Assembly (NCBI GenBank): GCA_038501625.1
Contig: JAZAYU010000005.1
Location: forward strand, 372,001 to 436,000
Source: Corbicula japonica
Taxonomy: Eukaryota; Mollusca; Bivalvia; Venerida; Cyrenidae
DNA length: 64,000 bases
Direction of reading: 5' to 3'
Notes under the pieces: generated by a model
Seen by the model: only the letters and a program-made list of their open reading frames with translations
Database searches by the model: none
What the model was told of the DNA's origin: nothing
Position numbers and translations under genes: made by a program
In this document: positions 24,517 through 36,229 of the stretch, piece by piece
Position numbering within the stretch: the first letter of the stretch is position 1
Layout of the letters: every line of letters starts with the position of its first letter

Positions 24517-24764
24517 TCATGCAAGATGACTGATGTTTTTTTTGGGTAATTTCAATGCCCTTTGTAAAGTCATCATAGTCATCCAAACTGTCTGTATTTT
24601 CTTGCACATATCCATAACACTGTTTGAAAAGCCACTTATCTGTTCATCCCTTGAATTTGCCTCCATAGTACTCTTAAAAAGCCGATTTGTAAGTATCAGT
24701 TCAATGTTCTCTCCAATTTCTTGCATTTGGTTGTCAAATTGTCCAAACTTTGTGTAAACCCACT
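24517..24764 (-). CDS. Exon-like open frame downstream of TK2, unrecognised
   Basis: A minus-strand frame runs from an AG acceptor-like CATTTAG (about 24765) to a stop at 24517. It encodes about 82 residues beginning WVYTKFGQFDNQMQEIGEN, with a leucine/methionine-rich, probably helical middle and a basic end. The amino-acid composition looks like real protein and unlike the repeats nearby. It could be the last exon of another gene, an alternative TK2 exon, or a chance frame inside the TK2 3' UTR (a reverse AATAAA lies near 24308). No family is recognised. Confidence 0.25.
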
Positions 24765-25039
24765 AAATGTATGTAGTACAGTATCTTAATTTCTTACTAC
24801 TATAAAATCACTCATTTTCTTTGGAATTAAATTTCATTTTTTGCTGGAACCATTTGACCATTGTAATTTTGCAGAACAAACAACAATGGGAAAATGAGCA
24901 ACCATCTATCTTTGTGGAGATTCAACTCTGTTGTTTGCACAACTTCACTCCTCTACAAATGATACTCATTTCACACAAACTAATTGCACATTGTGATAAA
25001 TGCTCTACCAGTGAAGAGTCACTTAGAGTTAACTCAGAG

Positions 25040-28000
25040 CTAGGTCGCAGCTAAACCAAATAAGATTTCTGATTTCTGGTCCTCAAACAGTTTTTCCATG
25101 CTTGATATATCTTGGTTTGCATCTAAGACCTGCAATATAAAAATGAAGTATTTAATATTTATTAGTAAACAATCGTTGGGAACATATAAAAGAAATGGAT
25201 AAACTTAGTAATATGGTAAGAGGTGATGGGAAAAACTAGACAGTGATGCAATTGATATAAAGATAAAACCAATCATAAACTGAACATAAAATGTAAAGAT
25301 ACCAAAAAATGGTATTAGCTGAAACTTTTTATTTCCTGATTTTGGTTGTTGTTTGTTGTGTACTCGTTTATTTGTACATTGTAATGTAAACCCATCGATC
25401 GAATATTTAAGTTAAACACAGCATTTGGCTTATAAATATTAGCATGCTTAAATTTGGATTTGAATGTAAGCAACGTTACTGGCAGGATTTGTTATAACAG
25501 GAAAATTTATCAAATTTAGAGATCTGTAACTTAAGCTTTTGACTTTCATATGAATCTTATGGCTAAGGGAAAAGTCTAAAACATTTAAGAAATATTTATC
25601 CTCAAGTTTACCTTTTATACATTCTCATTGTCTAATTTGAACTTTCACTTACCAGAACTGGAGCTGGAGGGGCTGACATCGACTTTTTAATTAGCCATTC
25701 TTCATGAAGATTATGTAATGCCTCTAAATAACTCTGAAAAAAAAACCACAACAACACAATTAAATTGTTACAGCTGTGTTCTAAATTATGGGTCACTGTG
25801 TTGTTTTAACCTGCAGAATACCCAAAAAATATAGATACATCTGATGATCATACATATATTCAAATAACTTATTACAAGTATAAAAACATTTAAGACTTCA
25901 CTCCATATGTCAAGGTATGAATCTAATCACTTTCAGGGAAAAAGATGTGTAAGCGGCCCGGTTAGCTCAGTCGCCCTGTAAGTGAGGGAGGGGTACAGGG
26001 CTTCTGTCCTGGTCTGGCTGCACATTCTTTCTCGTCCTGGGACACTAATACACAAGTCGCATGTTGGACAAGTTTAGATCCAGACCAGCTGGCATATTTG
26101 CACCATCTATCTGGATAGAGACACTAATCTATTAGCAATCAGTGTAGAACCCTTAAAGATGGCATAGATGTGCTGGCTGATCAGGATCCACAATGTATGC
26201 CCATGGAATAACAGCCAGCCCATGAAGTAAAGGATTAACCCATTCCCGTACAGATACACCTTTATTGCTAGGGCGAACAGTTTAGATCCAGATCAGCCGG
26301 CACATCCGTGCCGTCTGATCAGGATCTAAACTGTTCGCTTTTTGATTCAATAGGTTATTTCTGACCAAAATGCGACCAGTGCAGATCCTGATCAGACGGC
26401 ACGGATGTGCTGGCTGATCTGGATCTACACTGGTCGCACATGCGTAAAAATGCGTATCTATACAGGAATGGGTTAAGAAAGAAATGGATCCAGCAATAGG
26501 TTAAGGTTAGGGCTTCTTAATAAAAGCTAGAGCAAAGAAGCTACTGAATAAATTATCACTTATTGTGATGCTTAATAAAGCAATCCATTGGCACAATAGA
26601 GTAAAATTCATTCACTTTTTCATAGAAACTATTTTAATGATTTTAAAACCACTGAGAAATTAAATTTGAAAAGGGTGTGGAAGAAGTTACTAAAGCAAAC
26701 CATGGAATATCTCATTTCAGAGTTACTTACAAGTGGAATGCATTGTTCCTCAGGCCGGAGTCTGGCCTTAACTCTTTCTAGAACTACTTCCGGTCTGGTC
26801 CGCAAATATACTGGAATGAAATAATCAATCCTTAAACACTTGTAATGTGAAATGAAAAATAAAACAGTTTCACCCATAATTTGTCTAACTATTCAAACCT
26901 GACATCCTTGCATTAATTACTTTAAAAATTGTTATCTAAAGATGCAAATTTTTCAAAATGCAAACAATTCGTCATTTCAATTCAATTAGAAATCAGATTA
27001 TTTTTGTTTTTGTTAATCTCTGGAAAAAAAATGTCATATTATGTATATATTTTGTTATTACAGGCATACTTTAAAAAGGTATTGATTGTTTTCGAAGGAA
27101 ATGACATTGCATGCTTATATAACCATTGACTTCATATGTCTTTTATTGCATGAGCGAACAGTGCAGATCCATATCAGCAGGAACATCTGTGCCATCTGAT
27201 CTTGATCTACACCGTTCACCTATGCAATAAAAACCGTATAAGTAGAGTAAAGGGATATAATATGGTGTTAGGTAATAAATGAAAACTGCCCATTACCAAT
27301 GAGATCAACTTTGAGATCATGTGACTTTGTCAGCCAATTAAACCATTCACACAGTACGACATAATCCAGATCTGGCATTACTTTGCTGAAAACAAGAATA
27401 TTTAAACATGATAAACATTATTTTGTAAGACACAAATTTCCTCTCTGAGATAACTAGTCTTACAGCAGAAATCTTTGATTAACACTTAATTTCATATACA
27501 CAGGTTTAATCACACATGGATCCAGTGTATCCATGCTATCTGATCTGGATCTACACTTGGTCAGAAATGACTCTAAAAGCAAACAGTGTTGATCTTCACC
27601 AGAGGGCACAGCTGTGCTACTGACAGATATACACAGTTTGTCCATGGGATAAAGGCCATATCCCATGATATAAAGGGTTAAACCTTTCCTCCATATATAT
27701 GCATTTTTATGCATGTGCAACCAGTGTAGATCCAGATCAGCCTGCACATCTGTGCCGTCGGATCAGGATCTGCATTGGTTGCATTTTGGTCTGAAATAAC
27801 CTAACGGATCAAAAAGCGAACAATTTAGATCCTGATCAGACAGCACAGATGTGCCAGCTGATCTGGATCCAAAATGTTCGCCATGCAATAAAGGTGTATC
27901 TATGGAGGAAAGGGTTAATAAAGGTGTACAAAATATATTTACTCGTTCCACCTGAGATATTAAAACTGCTACCAGTATTTAGATTCGCAGGTTAATATAA

Positions 28001-31000
28001 CACTGTTGATTTTAGTGCTTGCAGCTTAAACCACATCATTTGTGTAAATATTTATATCATTTAAACCTTTTGTGCAGATTTTCTATAAAGCAGTATCTTC
28101 CACTGTAAAGTGATCTTTCCATCAGTTTTACTGGACAAGTCTGAAAGAAAACAATACGAAATTTTGATATATATTTTTTTAAATCTGTATTGATAGTTTA
28201 ACTAAGTTACAGTCAACTGTTAATCTACCATATTTTCAAATGGCAAAGGGCAAGTCAGATCTTTACTCAGGCCTTTTGTAACCTAGCAACTTTATTGCAC
28301 AAAACACATCAGTAAATGGCAAAGATATGTTTTTGTATTTTGTAATTATGCAGATTTCTTTTGTAAGAATCTGCATAAGACTTGTACACGTAATTAATTT
28401 CTTCTGATCAGCGTCTGCAATGTTCAGTTTTAGATTCATGAAGTTATTTCTGACCATGACCAAGAGGTGACCAGTGCCCAAGGTTATAAAACTGAGCATG
28501 GAAACCAGTCTCAAATCTCAAGCATCTGATTGGCTGAAATGGCGACCAGTCGCCATTTCAGCCAATCAGATGCTTGAGATTTGAGACTGGTTTCCATGCT
28601 CAGTTTTATAACCTTGGAGCCAGTATTGATCCAGATCAGAAGACTGTGATGTTCCGACTGATCTGAATCAACACTGGTCACAAATCCAATAAAATCTGTA
28701 TACATATCTATGTAGAAAAGGGTTAAAAGGAAGGATGTCAACATTCCAAAGACAAAATTCCGCATGGTCTATAACAAATACAATAAACGTAACAATAGAC
28801 AACAGGGTTGGCAAAATGCTGGCAAATATGAGTATTGTCCATGCCGGCGGTATTTACCGGTATTTACCGGCAAATACTGGCAATTACTGGCAAATACTGG
28901 TCAATTGAATTTTCCAGTCTGGAATTTATACAATATTATCTATTATCAGCATTCATATAGATAATTTCAAGTTTTCCCATTAATTGCCATTATATTTATA
29001 CTTAAGTTTAACACTTTTATCACTTTAAAATATCCATAATAAATAAAAATTTAAGTACTGAACAAGTGGTCATTTGAACTGACCACCCATGGAAATTATA
29101 CAATACAATGTATCCCTTTTAGTCAGCATATGGACAAATTTTCAAATTTCAATTATTAACAATAATGGAGTCAGCATTTTAGAGGGTTAATTTTAATTAT
29201 AAACAAGTAATGTACACAACTTACAATAAATATACATGAATACAATAACAAATAAGGTTTAGATACAAAGAAGCCTCTGTCTACCAGTCAATCTCTTCTT
29301 TCCCCCTAAGATACCTGTAACAGAACACCAGTTTGGCAGCTTTCTGCAGTCACACCAATACACAACCACTTACTTGCACCTAGACAAATTGTATAGGTTA
29401 TTTATGACACTTTACTGTTGCCTTTGTTGCCCCTGGCTATTACAGCCCCCTGTAATGTTGTTTTAATAGACTAGACATTATGGCCTTGCTTGTGTCAATG
29501 GCCAGGTGCACAGGTGGATCAGCATTAATTTTTTACCTGCTGTATTTTTGGTTCTTAGACTAAAAAAAAGACAATTCTGTAAGAATTATTTTTATTGAAA
29601 GTGCTTAAAGTGATAACCTGATATGAAATTTAATTAAAATATATGAGTAATTTAATTATTATTATGATTATTCATTAATAACAGTCAATTAAGTTAAGAT
29701 TTCTGCAGTATTTTAAGGCAAAAAAACTCATCTGAGTAGTATTTGCCAGTATTTTCCATTATTTGCCACTTTGGGGAGTATTTTCCAGGGCAGTAAATAC
29801 CGGTAATTACCACCGGTAAATACCGGGGGTGGTATTTACCATCCAACCCTGATAGACAATGTTCTTACATGGGGTCTTGTGTGGAGATCTGTCATTGTTA
29901 GTTGAGAGTATGACTGAAAAATGGCGCCCCATCTTGCAGGATCTTCATACATCTTGGCCTGTAAATAATGTACAAACATTACCTACAACACTTAACATGG
30001 GTAAGTAGCAACATTTGATATAAAGCTAATTCCATTTTAACATTAGAAAAAAAAGAAATTAATGCAAATATCAGTATATATCTAAAATATTTCTGGAAAT
30101 AGGTAAAGAATATAAGTATCTTGCATGAGTGTGAGGTGAAGATGGAAAAATCTGTCGTCGAGGGGGAACTGTTATGCGGGAACGAGGCTCTGCCGAGTTC
30201 CCGCCAAAACAGTTCACCCGAGGTGACAGATTTTTCTATCTTTACCGAAGTTCCCATGCAAGATACTTTTTCTTGCATACCTTTTACTATTCTTAACATT
30301 TGTGTACATGTATACAAACTAAATTTTGTTGCCTTACGTTAAAATATTGACGTAAACGTAAACCTTATTTTCTAAATGACGTCACTAACTTGAATAAATG
30401 ACGTCAGATATTTGAAGACGTGACGTCAATCATGTAGCACGCGAACGTTATCTTTTCCCTAGGGAAAAGATAAGATTTTCTTTCCCTGGTAAATCACGTG
30501 GAAATACTTATCCGGTATGCAAGAATAATCAAAGTATGATACCTAAGAACCATTGAAAAATGAAGGAGTTATACTATTTTTGCACTAAGGTTATAAACTG
30601 ATAAAAAAGCGAAATATATCATACAATATTATACAATTTGTAGACTTACTAGTGCATTATGACCGTGTATATTCCTCCACCTCTGTGTCGGCTCCTCTAA
30701 TATCTATCAATAACAAATAAAACTGTTAAAAAATGGCAACTCTATTGTGCACATTGCTTTGTAACTTCCAGAAAATTTTGTGTATTTTAGCAATAATTCA
30801 AATTATTTTTTTTGTCATTTTCAGAACATGTTAAGGCCCTGTCACACTATAGCGCATTTTTACTCCGTTGTTTTATTTTCCAAAATGCCGTGAGTGCGCA
30901 AGAAATATATGATAGTTTTTGTGAAGATGGAGATGTCACGGCATGCTCACTGTGACAAAGGCGCTGCTATGGAGCTCACATGGTGTTTATTTGTGCTCCT

Positions 31001-34000
31001 ACCGAGTTCTTGTTGGCGACTGCCAGTGCTCTTACCGCGCTTCCACTGCATGCACTGCATTTTCATGGTGCTCTAATGGTGATTCCACTGCGTGCACTGC
31101 GCTTTTGCGGCACTCTTACTGCAATTTCGCTGCATGCACTGTGCTTTCACTCAGCAGTTGCCGTCTAACAGAATATGTCCAGCCATCATCAAACCCAAAT
31201 TCTCCCACGCCCTTGGGCCCATCTCCTTCGCTGCCTTAGAATGATATGCATAACATCTGCATCTTTGTGTATTTGCTTGACCTGCATATAAGTCAGCAGT
31301 AGCCTGACTTGCTGCCGTACATCAGTCATAGTAAATTGAATATTTGTTTGCTTATCTTGTACATTTTTACAATTTTGAACGTGTTTGTCATGAAAACGCC
31401 AATGGGAGCACAATTATCGCTGTGACAATGCCATTAAAGTGCATTGGGAGCGCAACAATCGCCCTGACAGCTCCAAACAGTTGTTAAATGAGCACAGAAA
31501 AATAATTAGCACTCCCTTAAAGTTCCGTAGATGTGCCATTAAGCACTGTATAGTCCCAGTGACATCCTGGACAACGCCTGGCAATCTCCATGCAAGAGCT
31601 GTCAATTACCGCAGTGTTCGCAATGCGTTCTCTCTGCGCACCCACAGAGCTTGTGTGGCATTGTAGGAGATCTTATTGCCAGCTACGATGACCCCACTGC
31701 ACTCTTATCAGAATGCCAAGTGACGGCGTTTGTTTTGTGCATGCTCAAAGTGTGCACTGTGGCTTGGCATTCTATGCAATCCAAGTGCGTCTACTGGCAA
31801 TGCCACTGCCTTGTTGTGGTGATGCTTGGGATCGTACAGCGCTCAACTTGGCGTTCTTGGACGTGACCCTTGTGTGACACGGGTTTTAACAAAAAGGCAA
31901 AATCATTTTGCATATAACATTATGTTAAAAGATAAATTTTACCTCAACAATTCCTGAGAACTTCTTGAAATACTGTAACAGTCGTGTTTTACCACTTGCT
32001 ATATTACCTTCGACACACACCTTGAAAAACAAAAATAAATTTTAACCCTTCCTCCATAGATACACCTTTATTGCGTGGGCGAACAGTGTAGATCCAGATC
32101 AGTCGGCACATCCTTTAGGTTATTTCTGACAAAAATGCGATCAGTGCAGATCCTGATCAGACGGCATGGGTGTGCTAGTTGATCTGAATCTACACTGGTT
32201 GCAAATGTGTAAAAATGCATATATATGGAGGAAAGGGTTAAGGTATTAAACTCTTTTCACTCCATAATTATATACCAGTACACATTTTAAGGGCTCGCCA
32301 CACTCCTTCCAATCCTATTTATCGATAAAAAGAAAATTATCAAAATCTAAATAACGGCAAAATGCTGTTAAATGAAACTTTGCACAAATGTATGTTATTA
32401 ATGTATCTTTGTTTTGCAGTTGGTAAGACACGTTAGAACAGTAAAGAAAACTAGCGAGATCTAAAAATTCCCTCAACTTCTATTTACATAAATTCACAAA
32501 AACTAAACAACACAAAACATCATTTTAAATGCCCACATGAGTAATATGATACTGACAACAATTTATTGTGTCCTCGTGACTTACATATGTAAACGTTGCG
32601 AGATATTAGTAAAAGTGATTTCTCTTTTAGTAGTTAAAAGTTTTTAACAAAATACACAACATTTTTTTGTTGGTAACATTGCACTCACGTGGTAATTTCA
32701 AATAATGTTTTGTATTGCTTAGTTTTTGTGAAGTTATGTAAATAGAATTTTAAGGAATTTTAAGGTCTAGCTTGTTTTCTTTACTATTCTAACGTGTCTT
32801 ACTGAATGCAAAACCAAGACACATTAGTAACATTCATTTGTGCAAAGTTTCATTGAAAGGCATTTTGCCATTATTGAGATTTTGATTATTTTCTTTTTAT
32901 CAATGAATAGGGTTGGGAGGAGTGTGGCGAGCCCTTAACACCTGTGCAACAACTGTAGATCCAAATCAGCTAGCACATTCATGCTGTTTAATCTTGATCT
33001 GCACTGGCTGCATCATTGTCAGAAACAGGGTTTCACTACTCGTACTTGTACTCGTACTCGTACTTACTCGAGTACCAATTTTCAAGTACTCAGCAGGACT
33101 CAGTACTTGTCTTAAATTACGAGTACAAGTACTCGTACTTACTTAAGTACTGTCGAAAAATGGTCAGTACTTATGAGTACTTTACGAGTACTATATGAGT
33201 ACTTTCACACTTCAATGAAATAATATGAAATTAAATAAAACTTAACCAAATGGTAAGAAATAATTCATTAATATCACATTATAGGGCAGGGCAATTTAAA
33301 CACTTTTGTAAATGCTGTTATATACTTACTTGTTTTTTATACTATTTCATGTATTATATTAAATCATTATATAAATCATTATAATTGTCAATGGTTGAAA
33401 TACATTTGTACCTTACTAAAATTCAAAGTGCATTCAGTAAGATTATATTAAGATTTAGCAATGGAGTAAACAGAACTGATTATGACCTTATTATAATACA
33501 ATGGAAGATGACAACATGTTTTCTCACCTTTGCAATTATGATTAATGGTTGAGACCACATAGGTGTAGATGAAACTTTTGAAAGGCTATAATGATGTTAC
33601 TATGCAATGCACATGACTAATTTGTCAGTTGAAGTAGATGTTGATGGAAACATTTTTTCAATAATGGAATACTTATGATTTCTGTGTGTCAGGGCTTTTT
33701 ATTACAACCTGGGGAAGGGGCCAATGCCCTATAATTTGGGGGAAAATAGCATGCTTTTTCTCTGAAGTGGAATGAAAAAACCTGATGTAAAGTTACTTTT
33801 TTGGGAAAACTGCACGATTTTAAAAAGATTTTCTGAGGGGAAGGCGCCCATAAACGGCCGCTACTAAAGAAGGAAAAAAAGCACTGTGTGTGTTTATATA
33901 TTTTTGTCTAGTGACAGTGTCAATAATAAAATTATTACTACTCATTATAAATTAAATAATACGAGCATACCACATTTGAATAAGTGAATAGTACATTGTG

Positions 34001-36229
34001 TATGCTATACAATTATAAAAATAATACTAAAAGTTTTTGGTACTCGCAAAATACTCACGAGTACTCTAAGTAGTACTCAGTACTTACTTAAGTACACTCG
34101 CAAAAGTGAGTATTCAGTACTTACTCGAGTACATCTTAAGCATCCAGTACTCAGTACTTACTCGAGTACTGAACCTCAGTACTCAGCGAAACCCTGGTCA
34201 GAAATAACCTAATGAATCTAAAAGAGAACAGTGTACATCCTGATTAGATGGCACAGATCTGCAAGCTGATCTAGATATTCACTGTTCACCCATACATAAA
34301 AGTGTATTTATTGATTAAAGTATTAGTTATGTTCTGTATTGTTTAAAATTGAGTTTTAAATGAAATAATATTTATTTTGGACGATAACAACTCATAATTC
34401 TTTATTCTCTATTTATCATTTTTTAAATATTTTTTTAAAAAATATTGATGACATGATCATGACTTACAAATCTATTTTCAAATGCATCCATTTCTTGCTT
34501 TGTCGCTACTTACTGTAAATGTGTGTTTCATCATAAAGCCGCCAAGTGGTTTTTTCGTTTGTTTTAATAACTTCAGTTCTGAAAAATAAGATATTTTTGT
34601 ACAACATTCCTTCATGTGTGTACGACAATCATTTTTCACCACCCTATTGCTTTTTAAGAAAGTTTCACTTCAAACGGGAGGTATCTATGTGGCATGATTT
34701 TAGTATTTAATGCAAATATACATGTGTATGATATTCTAAAAGGCAAGGTCAACTAAACCATTAAGTGATATCAATTTTAAATAATATGTGATATCACCTT
34801 TTAAAAGTTTAAGGGTGATATCTTCAATTCTCAAAGTTGGTATCACATTCACTACCTTATCCCTATATGAAAAACTCTATTTTACAATAATGCATTAATA
34901 TAATATCGCCTATTGAAATGGATATCAGTACGTATGCATTTATTGTTTTGGATATGGAGATATCACACAATAGAAGAAGTGAAAGGCTTAAGTGTCATCA
35001 CCTTATATAAATCATCACCTTGAATAATTGATACAGCTTTTAAACTTTTAAGGTACTTCATACTTGCTCATAATACAGTTTCACTGATGATGAGCTGTGA
35101 AACTAAAATTATCATTTATTTAACAATTTCCAAAAATACTGTTATTATATTGTTATAAACAGATGAATATTGATAATTACAGAAGACAATTGTTGAAAAA
35201 AATGAATTATGTTAGAATAATAATAAAATGTGGTACCTGCTATGTTTTCTAATCCATGTGTCAAAATAAAGCACTTTCCTCTCAAATATATCAAAAATAA
35301 TTAATTACAATATCCAGTTCAATGTTCCATCTAGGGTCAACCAGTGTTACTTTTTCCAAAAAACTTCAAAATTTTGCTCTTATAAATCAAAATCCAAACA
35401 CTCACCCATGCAAAAAGCATGCAAATCATGCCCACTTGTGTTTACCTGTAGGACAGTTTAATCTCTACATGTATAACAATGTAAATCTTGTGTGATGGTA
35501 TTTGTGCAGTGTTTTGAAATTCATTATAGTCAATGTTTAAAAAGTTATTTGGAAAAAGTAACACTGTTTGGCCCTAGAGGGAACATTTAACTGGATGTTG
35601 TAATTAATTATTTTGGATTTATTTGAGTGGAAAATGCTTTATTTTGACACCCGGATTTTTTTTTTTTGTTTAGACAACATAGCAGGTAACACATTTTATT
35701 ACTTTTCTAACAAAATCCTTTTTTTTCAACAATTGTCTCCTGTTATTATCAATATTCATCTGTTTGTAACAATTTAATAACAGTTTGTTTGGAAATTGTT
35801 GAAAAATGATAATTTAATTTTCACAGCTCATCATTGGTACAACTGTATTATGTGCAAGTATGAAGTACCTTAATAGGTGATATCACATATCTGATATGAT
35901 GAAATCACCAATTTCATTTAGCCTAATGATATCTCCTTATCAAACCATATTATTTAATGGAATAAGTGTTAGCACTTAATCCCTTATCCTCTGGACCTTA
36001 TCTAGGCGACACCGTATTCAGCATTGTTCACAATTTGGTGATATCCTCGCTGCAAATTTTCATGATATCATTTATTATAAAATCTTGTGAATAAACATTT
36101 GCGATATCAATCACTACAATAATCCTAATAAACAAAGTTCAACACAAAAATCATACCGATACTATCGTAAGTTAACCACCGTAAACCAAGGCTTCTGCTG
36201 AGAATGCAAAATCTTTGTTTACAAAACAT
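25040..36229 (-). CDS. TK2: Thymidine kinase 2-type mitochondrial deoxynucleoside kinase, complete, 10 exons
   Basis: The enzyme phosphorylates deoxynucleosides (thymidine, deoxycytidine in TK2) to monophosphates for mitochondrial DNA synthesis. Exons in gene order: 36229-36157, 34578-34514, 32020-31943, 30703-30650, 29958-29869, 28140-28067, 27385-27297, 26810-26731, 25733-25653, 25129-25040. All have GT/AG sites and join in frame to 257 residues (human TK2 is about 265). Motifs: P-loop GNIASGKT (51-58), ILEEP with the catalytic-base Glu (76), the ERS motif in LMERSLYS (128-130), and the LID region [20 protein letters not shown] (176-195). The first 24 residues ([20 protein letters not shown]...) are basic and have no acid until residue 22, as in a mitochondrial presequence, favouring TK2 over cytosolic kinases of the family. 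It is divergent from DHRS4. Introns hold many transposons, but splice sites are intact. An insect-type dNK orthology cannot be excluded. Confidence 0.94.
25953..26050 (+). repeat. tRNA-derived SINE fragment
   Basis: GGCCCGGTTAGCTCAGTCG resembles a tRNA 5' end with an A box (TTAGCTCAGTCG). No B box or cloverleaf follows, so this is a fragment of a tRNA-derived repeat and not a tRNA gene. TK2 intron 8. Confidence 0.4.
26235..26476. mobile_element. TTAA-type (piggyBac-like) palindromic MITE, best copy
   Basis: The element is bounded by TTAA on both sides (26235-26238, 26473-26476), with ends CCCATTCC...GGAATGGG. It contains two long hairpins. In the first, GAACAGTTTAGATCCAGATC pairs with GATCAGGATCTAAACTGTTC around CCGGCACATCCGTGCCG. 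The second is its diverged mirror (CCAGTGCAGATCCTGATCAG ...). The TTAA duplication and CCC ends are typical of piggyBac-mobilised MITEs. TK2 intron 8. Confidence 0.85.
27140..27262. repeat. Half copy of the TTAA-type MITE
   Basis: One hairpin of the family (GAGCGAACAGTGCAGATCC ... CGTTCACC) lies in TK2 intron 7, just outside exon 7. Confidence 0.6.
27484..27681. repeat. Diverged copy of the TTAA-type MITE
   Basis: The two hairpins are recognisable but degraded. Its right TTAA (27678-27681) is shared with the next copy, so the two lie head to tail. Confidence 0.6.
27678..27918. mobile_element. TTAA-type (piggyBac-like) palindromic MITE
   Basis: TTAAACCTTTCCTCC at the left and GGAGGAAAGGGTTAA at the right bound two hairpins as in the 26235 copy. 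TK2 intron 6. Confidence 0.8.
28478..28617. mobile_element. Near-perfect 140-bp palindromic MITE
   Basis: The whole 140 bp is nearly self-complementary about position 28547 (GGCGACCAGTCGCC at the centre; arms include TCTCAAATCTCAAGCATCTG). It lies in TK2 intron 5, next to a half copy of the TTAA-type MITE (28618-28735). Transcribed, it would fold into one long hairpin. Confidence 0.9.
28803..29851. mobile_element. hAT-type non-autonomous element in TK2 intron 5
   Basis: The ends are CAGGGTTGG and CCAACCCTG, with an exact 8-bp duplication ATAGACAA at 28795-28802 and 29852-29859. Subterminal regions are rich in GGTATTTACCGG / TACCGGTAA motifs. CAGGG ends and 8-bp duplications are the hAT signature. 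There is no transposase. The element stops 17 bp from the 5' splice site of TK2 exon 5 (donor at 29868-29867 on the minus strand), which is intact. Confidence 0.9.
30116..30275. mobile_element. Fold-back element in TK2 intron 4
   Basis: AAGATGGAAAAATCTGTC...GAGGGGGAACTG and GCGGGAAC are mirrored by GTTCCCGC, CAGTTCACCC and GACAGATTTTTCTATCTT. Outer arms contain ATCTTGCATG / CATGCAAGAT. A further palindrome, CTTTTCCCTAGGGAAAAG, lies at about 30453, and GTATGCAAGAATAATC at about 30515 may be the true outer end of a longer element. Confidence 0.65.
30835..31886 (-). mobile_element. PIF/Harbinger-type element, degenerate, in TK2 intron 3
   Basis: The left end GGCCCTGTCACAC faces the right end GTGTGACACGGGTTT, with 3-bp TAA duplications at 30832-30834 and 31887-31889. 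Three-base TWA duplications are typical of PIF/Harbinger. On the minus strand at 31413-31189 a fragment ending [13 protein letters not shown] resembles the N-terminal part of Harbinger nucleases (an Arg-rich tract before WV-P-W), followed by stops. The element is more GC-rich than its surroundings. Confidence 0.75.
32042..32241. mobile_element. TTAA-type (piggyBac-like) palindromic MITE, internally shortened
   Basis: TTAACCCTTCCTCCATAGA at the left and GGAGGAAAGGGTTAA at the right. The first hairpin has lost its distal arm. It lies just upstream of TK2 exon 3, in intron 2. Confidence 0.8.
33026..34196. mobile_element. hAT-type non-autonomous element rich in GTACTCGAGTAC motifs
   Basis: The ends are CAGGGTTTCACT and AGCGAAACCCTG, with the exact 8-bp duplication GTCAGAAA (33018-33025 and 34197-34204). 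Both ends carry dense arrays of GAGTAC/GTACTC words (about 33035-33200 and 34035-34185), which look like multiplied subterminal binding sites. No transposase. It contains the small element at 33690-33886. Confidence 0.9.
33690..33886. mobile_element. 197-bp hAT-like MITE nested in a hAT element
   Basis: The left end CAGGGCTTTTTATT faces the right end AAAAAAAGCACTG. Flanking TGTGT at 33685-33689 and 33887-33891 fits a 5-bp duplication, although the flank is TG-rich. Its GGGGAAGGGGCC motif relates it to the elements at 12248 and 16787. Confidence 0.65.
34745..36110. repeat. Long fold-back repeat in TK2 intron 1
   Basis: AAGGTACTTCATACTTGC (about 35050) and its downstream sequence to about 35450 are mirrored by about 35470-35872, ending GCAAGTATGAAGTACCTT. 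The centre is near 35461. Arms of about 400 bp show scattered mismatches and small indels. Outside them, both flanks are rich in GTGATATCAC-type words (34765-34990 and 35880-36100), so the full structure may be about 1.3 kb. No open frame. Confidence 0.8.

Larger units (their letters stand above)
32936..34322. mobile_element. TTAA-type MITE copy split by a hAT element
   Basis: MITE halves lie at about 32936-33025 (TGTAGATCCAAATCAGCTAG ...) and 34197-34322 (GAAATAACCTAATGAATC ...). Together they read through the family's middle segment once the hAT element and one 8-bp duplication are removed. Confidence 0.75.

Noticed and set aside
25953..26030. tRNA gene
   Set aside because: A-box-like start only; no acceptor pairing, anticodon arm or T-loop.
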